Origin: Turritopsis dohrnii | Lineage: Eukaryota; Cnidaria; Hydrozoa; Anthoathecata; Oceaniidae | Length of the DNA stretch: 64,000 nucleotides | Assembly (NCBI GenBank): GCA_027922465.2 | Contig: BQMF02000099.1 | Location: forward strand, 434,001 to 498,000 | Reading direction: 5' to 3' | In this document: piece by piece, positions 47,620 to 58,859 of the stretch | How the letters are laid out: every line of letters starts with the position of its first letter | Position numbering within the stretch: position 1 is the first letter of the stretch | Made by a program: the position numbers and the translations under genes | The notes under the pieces: generated by a model | What the model saw: the letters and a program-made list of their open reading frames with translations, nothing else | What the model was told of the DNA's origin: nothing | Database searches by the model: none

Positions 47620-50464
47620 CTACATGTGAGCAACACAGAGTTTACAACGACAGTAAATTTGGGACGCAGAGAGAGCTGAGCGGAAGTCTGGCAGGCTAGC
47701 AATTTGCTTCACCTCGGATGGTAGGTGGTTCCATGCTAAACTTCCTCGCATCACAAAGGAGTTCAATCCTATGGTTCTATTCGTATAAGGAACCTTTAAT
47801 GTATGGCCTTGTCTGAGACAATATCTCATAAATTTTGTCTCAAATATGCCCCACATCAGCGGCGGGTTCAGTTTATGAATAGATTTAAAAACCTCTACGA
47901 CAAGAAGCAAAAGGTTCCGAGAATGAATAGTCGGCAGTTCAACTATTTCCGAACCAGAGTGGTAATTTGGAAGCAATCCAGTTTTCGCACACAAAGCTCG
48001 CCGATAGGTTTTTTCGACGAGATTATGTGCCTGCTTGCTGCAAAACATCCACACTAGTGGGCAATAATTGAAGTATGGCATAATAAACGTGTTAAAAAGA
48101 ATATTGAGAGTAGACTCGTTAACATATTTTCTAATCCTATATAACACCTTGGTTTTTGATGAAACTCGTCGGCATATTTCTTGAACGTGAGGATAGAAAG
48201 AGAGCCTAGCATCAAGAATTACGCCAAGAAGCTTCACTTGATCGGAAGGTGTAATTATCACAGAACCGAGCTGAAGGTCAACAGTAGAATAATCAGCACC
48301 TAGTAAAAGCATCTGGAATTTATCAGAGTTAGCTACCATGCCGTTGTTGCTAAACCAGTCAACAACAGACACGAGATCCGTTTTCAGATTTTCCAAAATA
48401 TCATCTATACTGTCCCCACAACTGTATAAAGTATTGTCATCTGCAAAGTTACAAATAAAACACTCGTCAGAGATAATAAAAAGTAAGTCGTTAATAAAAA
48501 TGTTGAATAATATGGGCCCAAGTACCGAACCTTGTGGTACGCCTATAAGAATGTAAAGCCACTCGCTGAAGGTAGAACCAACACGGACCCTGTGCTTTCT
48601 GTTAGGTAACTATGAAGCAGTCTTAGTGTTTTGTATCCAACGCCATAAGCTGCCAATTTTGCGATCAAAAGATCGTGTGACATGCAATCGAAGGCCTTGG
48701 ATAAATCCATCAAGACCGCTCCAACTTTCCCAGATGTAGAAAGCGATTTTTCCCAATGATATAACATTTTAAGAAGGGCATGCTGGCAGCTGTACCCTTT
48801 CCTAAAACCACAGAGAAGTTTTGACAGGAAGACCTCAAAGTACGGGGACAACTGTCTAACAATGATGCGCTCAAATACCTTTGATGGAACAGGTAACAAA
48901 CTGATTGGTCTAAAATTCCCTTTATCAACGTCGCTACCTTTTCCCTTAAAAGAAGGGATAATATCGGCCAAGCAGAGTTGATGTGGAAATTCTGAGCCAT
49001 CGTTTATCATAGAGTTGAAAAGTTTAGTTAATATAGGGGCACACTGTGCAGCAGATAATTTGAAAATAGATGTTGGTATAGAACCACTTGATTTTTTGCC
49101 AGTATCCAGGGAGAGAATTTCCTTAAACATCTCATCTGACTTGATGGGCGTAAGATCAAAAGAAGAATTGGTACCAAATCTAGATTTGATCACGCCAATG
49201 CTAGGATGTGAGGCATAGCGCTCTATCGACGCTAGAATAGGATCCAATTGACTGGCGATGGCACTAGGGATGCAAGGAACCTGGATACTGTCAGTTATTC
49301 TATTGTAATAATTGTTAAATATGTTAGCTACTTCAAGTTCGTCGCTAAAGATGTTATCCTTTTCGACAAGAATGATTCTTTCTTTCGCACCTGTATTTTT
49401 TTCACTAAACAAAGGTTTTATAGACTTCCAAAAACCCCTGTTCAGATTGGAATGATCAAAATTTGCGTAGAAAGATTTCTTTTCTCGTCTATTGTGGTTT
49501 ACTACAAAATTCCTCTGCCTTTTATATCGTAAAAAGTCCTCAGAATTGCCTGAGATGTTAGCAACTTTTTTAAGTTGCGATCGTCTCATGATGGCCTTTC
49601 TAAGGTCTTTGGAGACATGTGGCTGACTATTTGCTCGAGCTACCTTAGTTTTCAATGGAGCATATTCATCAATATCTCTTCAAATTCTGCATAAGAAGTG
49701 ATATCACTGTTAAATCTGTTGGATAAATCTAATGCAAAACGCTCCCGATCGAAATTCTTATAGTTCCTATATGAAAATTTACGAGGAGGTGCCCTCATAT
49801 AGTGACTTCTAAGCATAGTATATATTAATGCATGGTGGTCACTCAACCCAGTTTCAACAGTCCCTGTGTGCATAAGAGAGTGCTTCTTGTTGGATAGTAT
49901 CAGGTCGATACAAGTACCAGCTGACGATTTCCAACAAGTTTTCTCTCTCATGTGATTATATAAAGAGTGGGAAACCATAAAATCAGCGAGATCTGGGTTA
50001 GTTGGTTCTAGGTTGAAATCCCCGTTTATAATAACGTTATCATACTTATCATAATAGAAATCTAATGCAGCAGAGAGCTGAGAGAAGAACAATTCCTTAT
50101 CTTGAGTGGGTGGTCTATAGATACTACAGACTAACCACTTCTGTTTGCGAAAATTTAGCTCTACAAGAATAGCCTGAATATCAGTATGAAAATGGAAATC
50201 AAGTATACGTCTAGAAGGAATGTCACTACTGACATAGGTTAAAAGGCCTCCCCTGTGATTTGAGACATCCAAACGGTAAGGCTGGCTGAATCCTTCAAAG
50301 CTAAATTGCGCTGATGGAAAGGAATTATCAATTTTTGTCTCTGCAATTGTCAACACGTCGACAAGTCTACCTAATTGTTCTTTAAGGAATGGAAATTTGT
50401 TTCTGACAGAGTTGATGTTAATGTAACTTACAATAGGGTTTTTTGGGTTTTGATTTTTGAGCAA
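47620..50464 (-). pseudogene. LINE ORF2: endonuclease plus reverse transcriptase, two or three frameshifts
   Basis: Endonuclease (50464-49652): YININSVRNKF, TIAETKIDNSF, CSIYRPPTQD, IINGDFNLEP and GLSDHHALIY, so all the usual Asn, Glu, Asp/Asn and His positions are present. Reverse transcriptase: FRPISLLPVPSKVFERIIV, LLCGFRKGYSCQHALLK, VLMDLSKAFDCMSHDLL, GVPQGSVLGPILFNIFINDL and FADDNTLYSCGDS. The C-terminus ends GSLAWNHLPSEVKQIASLPDF before a stop at about 47620. Frameshifts are inferred near 49675 and near 48600, where the frame changes between conserved motifs. This is the best preserved LINE here. The decayed copy at 390-2290 is a relative. Confidence 0.9.
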
Positions 50465-50596
50465 CCTTAGTTTATCAAATTCGTTAACATCATTTTCCTT
50501 TTTCTTTTGTGATTCAACACAATCCTGCTTCTTATCATCGTCAACGCTACCATGACTAACATCTTCATTGTCAAAAACTATGTTTCTCTGATCATG

Positions 50597-50815
50597 TCAT
50601 ACCTTCTTAAGTGCTTCTGTGAGATTCTTTGCCACAATTCCATACCCTTTCTTGGTCAGATGGAGTTTACTATTATTAAGGTGAGTTTTTGGATTTATAT
50701 TTTCATGTGATATAGTTTGTATGTTTCTTGCTTGACATTTATGATGCAGTGCATTATTCGTTTTTCGTGCTTTGACAGCATAACGATCAGCTCTTGGGAT
50801 AATTCTTGAAATAAA
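50597..50815 (-). pseudogene. LINE ORF1 C-terminal end
   Basis: ISRIIPRADRYAVKARKTNN, then THLNNSKLHLTKKGYGIVAK and LTEALKKV before TGA. It matches the end of SGNH-hydrolase-type LINE ORF1 proteins, including the D..H-like region (SKLHLTKKG) where the catalytic His/Asp usually sit. Separated from the upstream half by the Harbinger insertion. Confidence 0.8.
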
Positions 50816-52203
50816 GGCGGCCGCAAATCGAACAACATTTTCGGCCAACATTCTCGCCAGCATTTAAGACAACATGTTGGTACGATTTGCGGTAGCGTGG
50901 GCAACATTATGGTAAACATACAAAAATACTAGTCATTCTCTGCAACAAAATGGCGGAGAAGGAAGCTGCAGCCTTTATTTTACTAGCAATAACCTTGGAT
51001 GATGATGATGAAAAAAGAAAACGAGGTGCTACAAGACAATGGATGAAGCGGAGAGAGAAGGACGGACTTTATGCTAACCTGATAACTCAACTTTATGCTA
51101 ACCTTGTTCAAGAGGTTAATGCTCGAGGACACCAAAACTTATCGTGAAATGATGAGGATGGACTATGACTGTAAAGCATTCTTCATTACATTGAACCCTA
51201 CATTACCCCAAAGAACTCCGGAGTTTTTGGCCAGATTGTTGTAAGCCCTGCCGAAAGGCTGGTTTTGACAGCTCGATTTTTTGCAACAGGTGAAACTTTT
51301 CGCTCTTTGAGTTATCAATTTCGTGTATCAGAAAGAGCTATATCTTATATTGTTGACACTGTTTCCAAGGCAATCATATGTTACATTGGCAAAGAATACA
51401 TAAAAGTACCATCGTGTTCTCTGGAATGGTCGAATATTTCTGAAACTTTCTTATCAAGATGGAATTTCCCAAACTGCCTTGGAGCTATTGATGGCAAACA
51501 CATCCAAAAAAGACCTCCTCCTGATAGTGGATCTGAGTATTTTAATTACAAAAAGACATTTTCTGTAATTTTGCTGGCTATTGCTGGGCCTGACTACGAG
51601 TGCATTTATGCAGATATCGGCAGCAATGGTCGTATGAATGATTCGGGTGTGTGGAATAGTTCCGATTTACGACAAAAAATTGAAGATAATGAGTTGGGAA
51701 TTCCTGCTCCTACGCCACTTCCTTATGGATGGACCAACGTACCTTACGTTTTTGTGGGCGATGACGCTTTTGCACTGAAAAGCTATATGATGAAGCCATA
51801 CCCTCAGAAAAATTTAACAGAAGAGAGGCGTATTTTCAATTACCGTTTAAGTCGTGCGCGAAGAATTTCAGAAAACCTTTTTGGTATTTTGGCAAATAAA
51901 TGGCGCATTTTCCAACAGCCCTTAAATTTGTCTCCAGAAAAGGCAAGCACAATTACAACATGCGCTTTGGTTCTTCATAATTTTCTACGAAAAAACAGCA
52001 GACAAGTTTATACTCCACCTGGTTTAATTGATTACATTGATGGAAACGGCCGTTTAAAAAAATTAATAAATGTTGGCCAACATTTTTGATGTTTTTTTCC
52101 CTCCGCCAACATGTTGTCAGCTATAGCAAATCGAGACAACATTGTTGGCCAACAAATGTTGGTCAACAATGTTGGCCGAAATGTTGCTCGATTTGCGGCC
52201 GCC
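50816..52203 (+). mobile_element. PIF/Harbinger transposon
   Basis: Terminal inverted repeats begin GGCGGCCGCAAATCGA at both ends and continue through ACATTT..CGGCCAACATT. Subterminal CAACAT/ATGTTG motifs recur many times. Length 1,388 bp. It carries one transposase reading frame and no Myb-like second ORF. A clean 3-bp target duplication could not be fixed. It is inserted in the LINE ORF1 esterase domain. Confidence 0.9.
50950..52089 (+). pseudogene. Harbinger transposase (DDE_Tnp_4), nearly intact
   Basis: N-terminal part from ATG 50950 (MAEKEAAAFILLAITLDDDD), then two small frame changes between about 51115 and 51230. From 51235 a single open frame runs to 52089: SPAERLVLTARFFATGETFR (helix-turn-helix region), CLGAIDGKHIQKRPP (first Asp), IYADIGSNGRMNDSGVW (second Asp) and RRISENLFGILANKW (Glu). 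The catalytic DDE is therefore intact. HARBI1-like nucleases act with a Myb-like partner, which is absent here; a MADF/Myb-like ORF lies 8.7 kb away at 60828-61284 but its hairpin end is different. Confidence 0.85.
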
Positions 52204-52842
52204 TCAACAATTCGCCTATTTAAACTACTACATCTAACAGCAAGATCCACAATGCAATCTGCTATTTCTTCAGGCGAGTTTTCACTTGACAAATCGTTCG
52301 TTCCACAGTGAATAACTACTACGTCTGGATTTGAACGCAGGCTTGGTTTAACATAATCATGCATGCATTCTGTTGTTGCTCCACTATACGATCTAATAAC
52401 AACTTTTGTTGAGTCGAGTTTTTCTGTCAGTTTATGCCCTTCTATATTTTTAAGCATGCTATCTCCAACTATATACACTCGACGTTGATTTACGTTGTTC
52501 TGCGAGTTCTGATTGTTCTGAGTCGTTGTTGTATATTCATTTTCGAACGCAGCACTGACTTCGTTACTAGAAACAACCGGTTCACTTTCAATCGTTGAGG
52601 TGGTATCCTCTACGCATTCATCGTAACAGGCGAGTTTTTCCAACCTTTTTCTAAGAGCCACTTTCTCACATATCTTTTTCTCTTCGAACTTAGCTTTTTG
52701 TCTTTTTCTTACGTCCAACAATTGTTCGTGTAAAGATGTTTGAATGTAATTATTGTCTTGGGTAATGTTTGTCTCAAGTAATGTGCTATTATTACCTAGA
52801 TTGTCAATTCGCTCATCGTCAATACAAGTAATAATCGATGTA
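52204..52842 (-). pseudogene. LINE ORF1, SGNH/GDSL-esterase part
   Basis: Open frame on the minus strand with a coiled, charged region (RKRQKAKFEEKKICEKVALR), then a Ser/Thr/Asn-rich linker. Next come VYIVGDSMLKNIEGHKL (GDS nucleophile block) and VVVIHCGTNDLSSENSPEEI (the GxND block). Esterase ORF1 proteins are known in CR1/L2 LINEs of many animals. Cut by Harbinger on one side and by the MITE at 52843 on the other. Confidence 0.85.
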
Positions 52843-53337
52843 CCGTAATGCTTCGATTAGACGCCCGGGGCGTTTATTAAATTTTTTGAATTTTTAGGGG
52901 GGGGGGGGCGTCTATTCGAGGGGGGCGTTTAAAAGAGGGGGGCGTCTATTTAATTTTTGTGAAACTCTTCTTTTTCGTAAATATAAACTAAATATAAACA
53001 TCGATAAAAAATATACAAAATTAAACTTCAAGATCATCGTCAATAAAGACAAAGTTTCCAACTGTTAGTTTAAAATTTAAAAAGAAAGGCGTCTATCGCA
53101 AATTTCCATATTTTTATATAAAAAATGAAAACATTGAGGCTGAAACAATACAATGTAGTAGCTCTACATATGCCTTAATTAGTGTGTCTCTAATAAACGC
53201 CCCTCTCTAGAGAGGGGCGTCTATTCGAGGGACGCGTCTAATAGAGGGGGCGTTTATTTAAAAATCTCCTGAAAAGGGGGGCGTCTATTCGAGGGGGGCG
53301 TTTAAAAGAAGGGGGGCGTTTAATCGATGCATTACGG
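52843..53337. mobile_element. TA-flanked MITE with GGGGCGTCTATTCGAG arrays
   Basis: 495 bp, ends CCGTAATGCTTCGATTAGAC and, complemented, CCGTAATGCATCGATTAAAC, with TA on each side. Both arms contain repeated GGGGCGT(C/T)TATT(C/T)GA blocks and a perfect palindrome CCCCTCTCTAGAGAGGGG. Removing it with one TA makes the LINE ORF1 frame continuous. Includes a run of about 12 G near 52902. Confidence 0.9.
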
Positions 53338-53689
53338 TATTGTTCTCACGATTTGTAAAAGAATTTAATGTTGAATCTAAATTTTCAGCAGCTTGTAGCG
53401 ATGTAGGAGAACTTTTGTGATAAAAATGCAAAGTAGAATTTTTTGCTGACTCATCATAATTCGTTCTCTGAGATAGCGAAACAACAGTATTTAGTAATTT
53501 AGTACACTCAGTTAACTGTCCCTTTAGAAAATCATTCTCGTTTTTAAGGCTGGTAATGACATTATCTTGTAAGGAAAATCTTTTATCCAATACTGATTGA
53601 AAGGAGTTCATCAGTTCGACTTTAAGTTTAAGGAACTTACAATCAATATATTCAGATTTCGTTTCCTCCCATAATTTTTGGATTTCTGC
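53338..53689 (-). pseudogene. LINE ORF1, coiled-coil middle part
   Basis: AEIQKLWEETKSEY, KLKVELMNSFQSVLDKRFSL, NVITSLKNENDFLKGQLTEC. Heptad-like spacing suggests a coiled coil for trimerisation, usual for LINE ORF1 proteins. Joins in frame to 52842 when the MITE is removed and to 57847 when the tandem array is removed. Confidence 0.8.
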
Positions 53690-53815
53690 GAAAGCAAGAA
53701 ATACTTTAAAACCGGCTTTGTTTTTCTTTTTTTTGGATTTCTGCGTAAGCAAGAAATACTTTACGATCGTCTTTGTTGGATTTCTGCGTAAGCAAGAAAT
53801 ACTTTACGATCGTCC
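53674..53815. repeat. three copies of a roughly 46-bp unit at the array's left edge
   Basis: TTGGATTTCTGCG(A/T)AAGC and AAGAAATACTTTA occur three times in a row (starting about 53677, 53734 and 53777). Each unit begins with the LINE flank GGATTTCTGC, so the insertion border itself has been multiplied. Confidence 0.8.
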
Positions 53816-56800
53816 GTGTTTTTCTGTTTTCATCTTACTGTCCAAACCTACGCATTTTTGTTTCTTAAATTTCATTGGTTCATAAAAAAGCCGTCTCAAT
53901 CGTGATTGGTGCATAATGCCCGATTTCTACGAAAGGGTGCTAATTTAGCCACCTCCACTTAAATAGCGATAGTTTATTGGCTGATTTTCGCCATGCCATG
54001 TGATCGTCTTCAAAACGTTTTAAAAATGGCAGCGAAAAAACGTGTGTAGTTTGCTAAAAGTTTCTTTGATGGAAATATGGCTTTAAAAGAAGTTAATACA
54101 GCTTATAATTTTATATAAGGAATTGCATTACTGTTGGGAACTTATCATGTTCACAAAATTAAATTACAGTGTGGTTATTCTGTTTTTTGAAAGAAGTTTT
54201 CTTGAAGTTTAAAATATGAAAACAGTGCCAATACATGGTGTGTGGAAGAAAAGGTATTTCTTGTTTTATTTTTGCTCCAAGCCTTTTTAAATATGAAAGA
54301 CCTTCGTGTATTTTGTATGTGTATGCATGTTTGAAGTCAATTTTTAGAAGCTTTTGGATTTTTAAAGCTCAGCTTAGATTCCTTTCAGCTCCTCCCCAAC
54401 ATCACCAACATATGCACTTTATACAGCTATTTATACTATATTTAGTAACAATTTTTGGATGCATTCTGGCTATATCAGCTTATCTCTTTTCTCCCTACGT
54501 ATGTTGTATTTTTTTTAACTTTTAGATTAGATATGAGCTTTAATTTCTAAGTAATTATTATTGTGATATTTATATTTTTCATTCTGAGGAGATCAATATA
54601 GAAACTTTATATATTAGTTTGTGCTGCCCAAACGATATGTTGGTTACCGCCAGTATACACAATCTTTTTATAGGATTTGTTATATTTAATGTGGTTAAAT
54701 TAAAGTTTCGTATTGTGTTGATGCACTTTTTTGGAGTACGTGGGTGGCAAATATCCAGTAACAATCATTCAGCTTATTCGTACAAAAAAACAGATCTTCA
54801 TAAATGATCTCCGCGATAGCATAAAGAAAAGCCCCTTTTTTATGTTATGGTAGGCTGACTTTCTTGACGAAAACATTGTCAGTCGCATCGATATTTTTGT
54901 TTATTTAATGCTGATGCTTCTCGAGCTGAATGATGTGACTGTCTTAGTTTTGCAGGACTAGTGTGCTAGTGTGGCATTTTCAGCAGCAAAGCTTGCAGAA
55001 ATCCTTCTGCCCGGTAGGGCATCTTGTTTTTTTTTTTTCATCTTACTGTCCAAACCTAGTCATATTTGTTTCTCCAATTTGATTGGTTCATAAAAAAGCC
55101 GTCTCAATCGTGATTGGTACATAATGCCCGATTTCTACGAAAGGGTGCTAATATAGCCACCCTAACTTCAATAGCGATAGTTTATTGGCTGATTTTCGCC
55201 ATGCCATGTGATCGTCCACAAAACGTTTTAAAAATGGCAGCGAAAGAACGTGTGTAGTTTGCTAAAAGTTTCTTTGATGGATATATGGCTTTAAAAGAAG
55301 TTAATACAGCTTATAATTTTATATAAAGAATTGCATTACTGTTGGGAACTTATCATGTTCACAAAATTAAATTACAGTGTGGTTATTCTGTTTTTTGAAA
55401 GAAGTTTTCTTGAAGTTTAAAATATGAAAACAGTGCCAATACATGGTGTGTGGAAGAAAAGGTATTTCTTGTTTTATTTTTGCTCCAAGCCTTTTTAAAT
55501 ATGAAAGACCTTCGTGTATTTTGTATGTGTATGCATGTTTGAAGTCAATTTTTAGAAGCTTTTGGATTTTTAAAGCTCAGCTTAGATTCCTTTCAGCTCC
55601 TCCCCAACATCACCAACATATGCACTTTATACAGCTATTTATACTATATTTAGTAGCAATTTTTGGATTTATTCTGGCTATATCAGCTTATCTCTTTTCT
55701 CCCTACGTATGTTGTATTTTTTTTTAACTTTTAGATTAGATATGAGTTTTAATTTCTAAGTAATTATTATTGTGATATTTATATTTTTCATTCTGAGGCG
55801 ATCAATATAGAAACTTTATATATTAGTTTGTGCTGCCCAAAGGATATGTTGGTTACCGCCAGTATACACAATCTTTTTATAGGATTCGTTATATTTAATG
55901 TGGTTAAATTAAAGTTTCGTATTGTGCCGATGGACTTTTTTGGAGTATATACGTGGGTGGCAAATATCCAGTAACAATCATTCAGCTTATTCGTACAAAA
56001 AAACAGATCTTCATAAATGATCTCCGCGATAGCATAAAGAAAAGCCCCTTTTTTATGTTATGGTAGGCTGACTTTCTTGACGAACATTGTCAGTCGCATC
56101 AATATTTTTGTTTATTTAATACTGATGCTTCTCGAGCTGAATGATGTGACTGTCTTAGTTTAGTTTTGCAGGACTAGTGTGCTAGTGTTGCATTTTTGTG
56201 GCATTTTCAGCAGCAAAGCTTGCAGAAATCCTTCTGCCCGGTAGGGCATCTTGTTTTTTTTTTTTTTCTGATGTCCAAACCTAGCGGTTTTTTGAAATTT
56301 CGTGTGTGCGCTTACATGAAACTTACGCTTACCACGCATGTGAGGGTAGAAACCATTTTAAATTTTCTAAAGTTTCTTGAAAATGATAGATATGGGTATC
56401 TGAAGATAAAAAAAGAATTTTCATAGAAGAAACTTATAATTATCTTGAATTGTGATCATTCTTTTCTAATTAAAAAGAAGTTTTCAACGTTTTGTAAACA
56501 GAAGAGTCAAAAAGAAAAAGGTAGCTATTTGTTTGTTTTATAGAGAAATGTTTTGATATTCTTTAAGCCTAAATTCAAAACATCTTCGTTTGTTTTGTAT
56601 ATGAGCTGTTACGCTTTTAAGCTCTGGATACTTTGGCTCAGCTTAGTTTCCTCTTCAGCTCCAACATAGAAAATTTGTGTCTACCCTGCACCACTTACTT
56701 GTTTTATTGTTTGATCAGTTTTTAAGTTATACTGTCAATGTCCCTTATTACGAGTGACTAATCACAATAGCAAATTAAAACATCTGTAAAACAACTGTCT

Positions 56801-57846
56801 GTAAAAATTAAAAGTCTAAAATCTTTTTATTTTATTTTAGCATAAGCTTTTCGGTACAACCATCTTCAGTGCAAAATAATAACAACTGTCTGTAAATTCA
56901 AAAGATACATCATGTAACAATACAAAACTTTCCTTTCAGTTACATTATATAATTATGTTATGTGTGTGCTTTAGAACATATATAAGTATATATATAACTG
57001 TTAATGATCAAAATTATTGTTTACTTTTTGTGTTTGAAATATTGATAATTCCATTTGTAATTAAGAAGATTGACGGTACATATCAAATGCTTAAAGAACA
57101 TGATTTACATACGTAATCACTGAATATCCGAAAAAATCAATATAAACTTAATATTATTTCGTACCCCCAAAATAAAGAATGTTTTATGTCATTCAGATGT
57201 AGTTAAGTTTATCAGTGGTGTATATACGTATACAATAAAGTTTCGCATAGTGTCAACTATATTTTCGCAATGCCCTTGGGTGCATATGCAATCAGAGATG
57301 CAATGTTATGTCGTAAAAATCATTCAACCTTTTTTTGAATTTCTTCAAGAATTTTTATAAACAGGTCATGAATGATAACTCAGATCAAGAATGTTTGTAA
57401 GTGCTTTCCGTATTGCTAATCAAAACAAACTACAACAGTTATAATGTTGGTTTTGGTCTATGTGGATGTATTTTGCATGGCCAAAATCTGCATGCATTTT
57501 TGTGCTTGTAATTTAGGAAGTCTGCTAGGAAGATTGACACCAAGTATCAAATTCAGAAATTCAGAACTTTTACAGTTTATGAGTTACGTGCATATACATT
57601 GTGATATCTGAAAGGATCAATATATCCTTGATATTATTTCTTATCAACAAAATAAAGAATATTTAATGTCATTCAGATGTAATCCAGTTTATTAGCAGTA
57701 TATTATAAGTCTCTCATAGTGTCACTTATCTTTTGACAATGTCCTAGGGATTATATACATTAGAAATGTGATTTTTTATTTTGGAAATCACATAACCTTT
57801 TTCAAATATGTCATATGCTTTTTCTTTCATATTTCAGCAGATTTTG
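53690..57846. repeat. 4.2-kb tandem array inserted in LINE ORF1 (units A, B, C)
   Basis: Unit A is about 53831-55038, unit B 55039-56267 and unit C 56268-57846. A and B are nearly identical (a few per cent apart); C is related but strongly diverged and contains its own internal repeat of about 480 bp (57170 and 57650 regions). Each unit starts with T-rich DNA and ACTGTCCAAACCTA-like sequence. Units A and B end with about 35 bp of the LINE's own ORF1 flank (GCAGAAATCCTTCTGCC...GGCATCTTG). Short hydrophobic frames at 54235-54525 and 55443-55727 are shared by A and B only. No transposase was seen, so the unit type is unknown. Confidence 0.8.
56841..56872 (-). ncRNA. hammerhead-ribozyme-like motif
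   Basis: Minus strand: CTGAAGA, extra T, a 3-bp stem GGT/ACC with loop TGT, GAAA, then AGCTTATG. Same plan as the other sites, with a shorter helix II and A in place of T in the core's variable position. In array unit C. Confidence 0.35.
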
Positions 57847-58046
57847 GCAGAAATCCTTTTGCCTGTTAAGGCATCTTGTTCGGTTTCCTTCGAGTCTAAC
57901 ACTTCAACTTCCACTTCAACTTCTTCGTTTAAAGAAAGTTCTGTCAGCTTGTTTGAGATAAGGCTTTCTTCTTGTGAAGTTTTGTTGTTATCTAGTATAA
58001 TAATTTCTCGTTTACTAGCAGCACGCGTTACACGTCTGTCCGCCAT
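57847..58046 (-). pseudogene. LINE ORF1 N-terminus
   Basis: ATG at 58046: MADRRVTRAASKREIIILDN, then an acidic stretch (EEVEVEVEV) and ALTGKRIS before the array border. Ends in the palindrome half GGATTTCTGC. The start is chosen as the first ATG after stops upstream, and the protein has the usual basic N-terminus of these ORF1s. Confidence 0.75.
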
Positions 58047-58059
58047 TAATCCATAGTAT

Positions 58060-58740
58060 CCAGGCTATCAAGGCCAGGGAAGCACATTCAGCCAGATTCT
58101 TTCAAGTTATAATCTGTCTCAATCCTGTGTATAAAATATTATATATATTAATGGTTTTCTGAACACTTGTTATATTGAATATACGACATCACATTTTTAC
58201 TTGCTGTTTTTGTAATGTACTCCATGAATTAACATAACTGGTTGAACTGGTTGTTCTCCATGTATAAAAGGTTTCCTCTATGGCTGTACATCGTGTGGTG
58301 CGTGCTGTGCCAGTTCAATTAGGCTATAGGTATACATTTATACATTCAGTATAAATTACCCTGTTTTATCAGGATATAAAATAAAAATAAACTTTCGCCT
58401 TTGCACTGAAATCACAGCTTCAATGTTTTGCTGTCCCAAGCATTTAACTACGAATCATCATAAAACATTGTTATCAACAAAAACAAAATAATTTTTTTCT
58501 GTATTTTACACGTTCATTCAAAAGTTTTTACAAAACCTTTCACAACAACACAACACAACAACACTGAACTATTCCCACTGAATTTATTTCCATCATTTAA
58601 CCTTTTATCTTTTGAATCATTTTAAAAGCTGGCAGGAAAAAGCAAAAGTCTTCTACTGCCCATCTGCACTGACTGAACCTCTGACTAGCCTCTATTCTTA
58701 TCTACTTTTCAATACTGAACTGCGGCTATAAACGTGAACG
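58060..58740. repeat. direct repeat, copy 1 (pairs with 60215-60830)
   Basis: From GGAAGCACATTCAGCCAGATTC-like sequence through CAATCCTGTGT, TATACGACATCAC, GTTGTTCTCCA and CATCATTTAA to TGCACTGACTGAA the block is found again at 60222-60830, with many small changes. Copy 1 directly follows the LINE ORF1 start, so it may include the LINE 5' untranslated region. Confidence 0.7.
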
Positions 58741-58859
58741 GAGAAGGAGAAGGAGGAAAATGCCGGTTTTAACATATATTTCGCCCTATGGGGAAATATA
58801 CAAAAATGATGAAATTATGATAATAAATAAATGAAAAAGAACAAAGGAAATACTCAAAA

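Larger units (their letters stand above)
47430..58046 (-). mobile_element. CR1/L2-like LINE with SGNH-esterase ORF1, multiply interrupted
   Basis: The minus strand carries ORF1 from 58046 to 50597 and ORF2 from about 50464 to 47620, with the 3' end near 47430. Three later insertions split ORF1: a Harbinger (50816-52203), a TA MITE (52843-53337) and a tandem array (53690-57846). Without them the element would be about 4.5-4.6 kb, a normal size for this LINE group. ORF2 retains its catalytic motifs. Confidence 0.85.

Noticed and set aside
53674..53815. CRISPR array
   Set aside because: Three direct repeats without unique spacers, in a eukaryotic LINE context and explained as duplicated insertion borders.
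54235..55727. Conserved hydrophobic ORFs of 96 and 94 residues in array units A and B
   Set aside because: Units A and B are near-identical DNA, so shared frames carry no coding information; the diverged unit C does not keep the frame.
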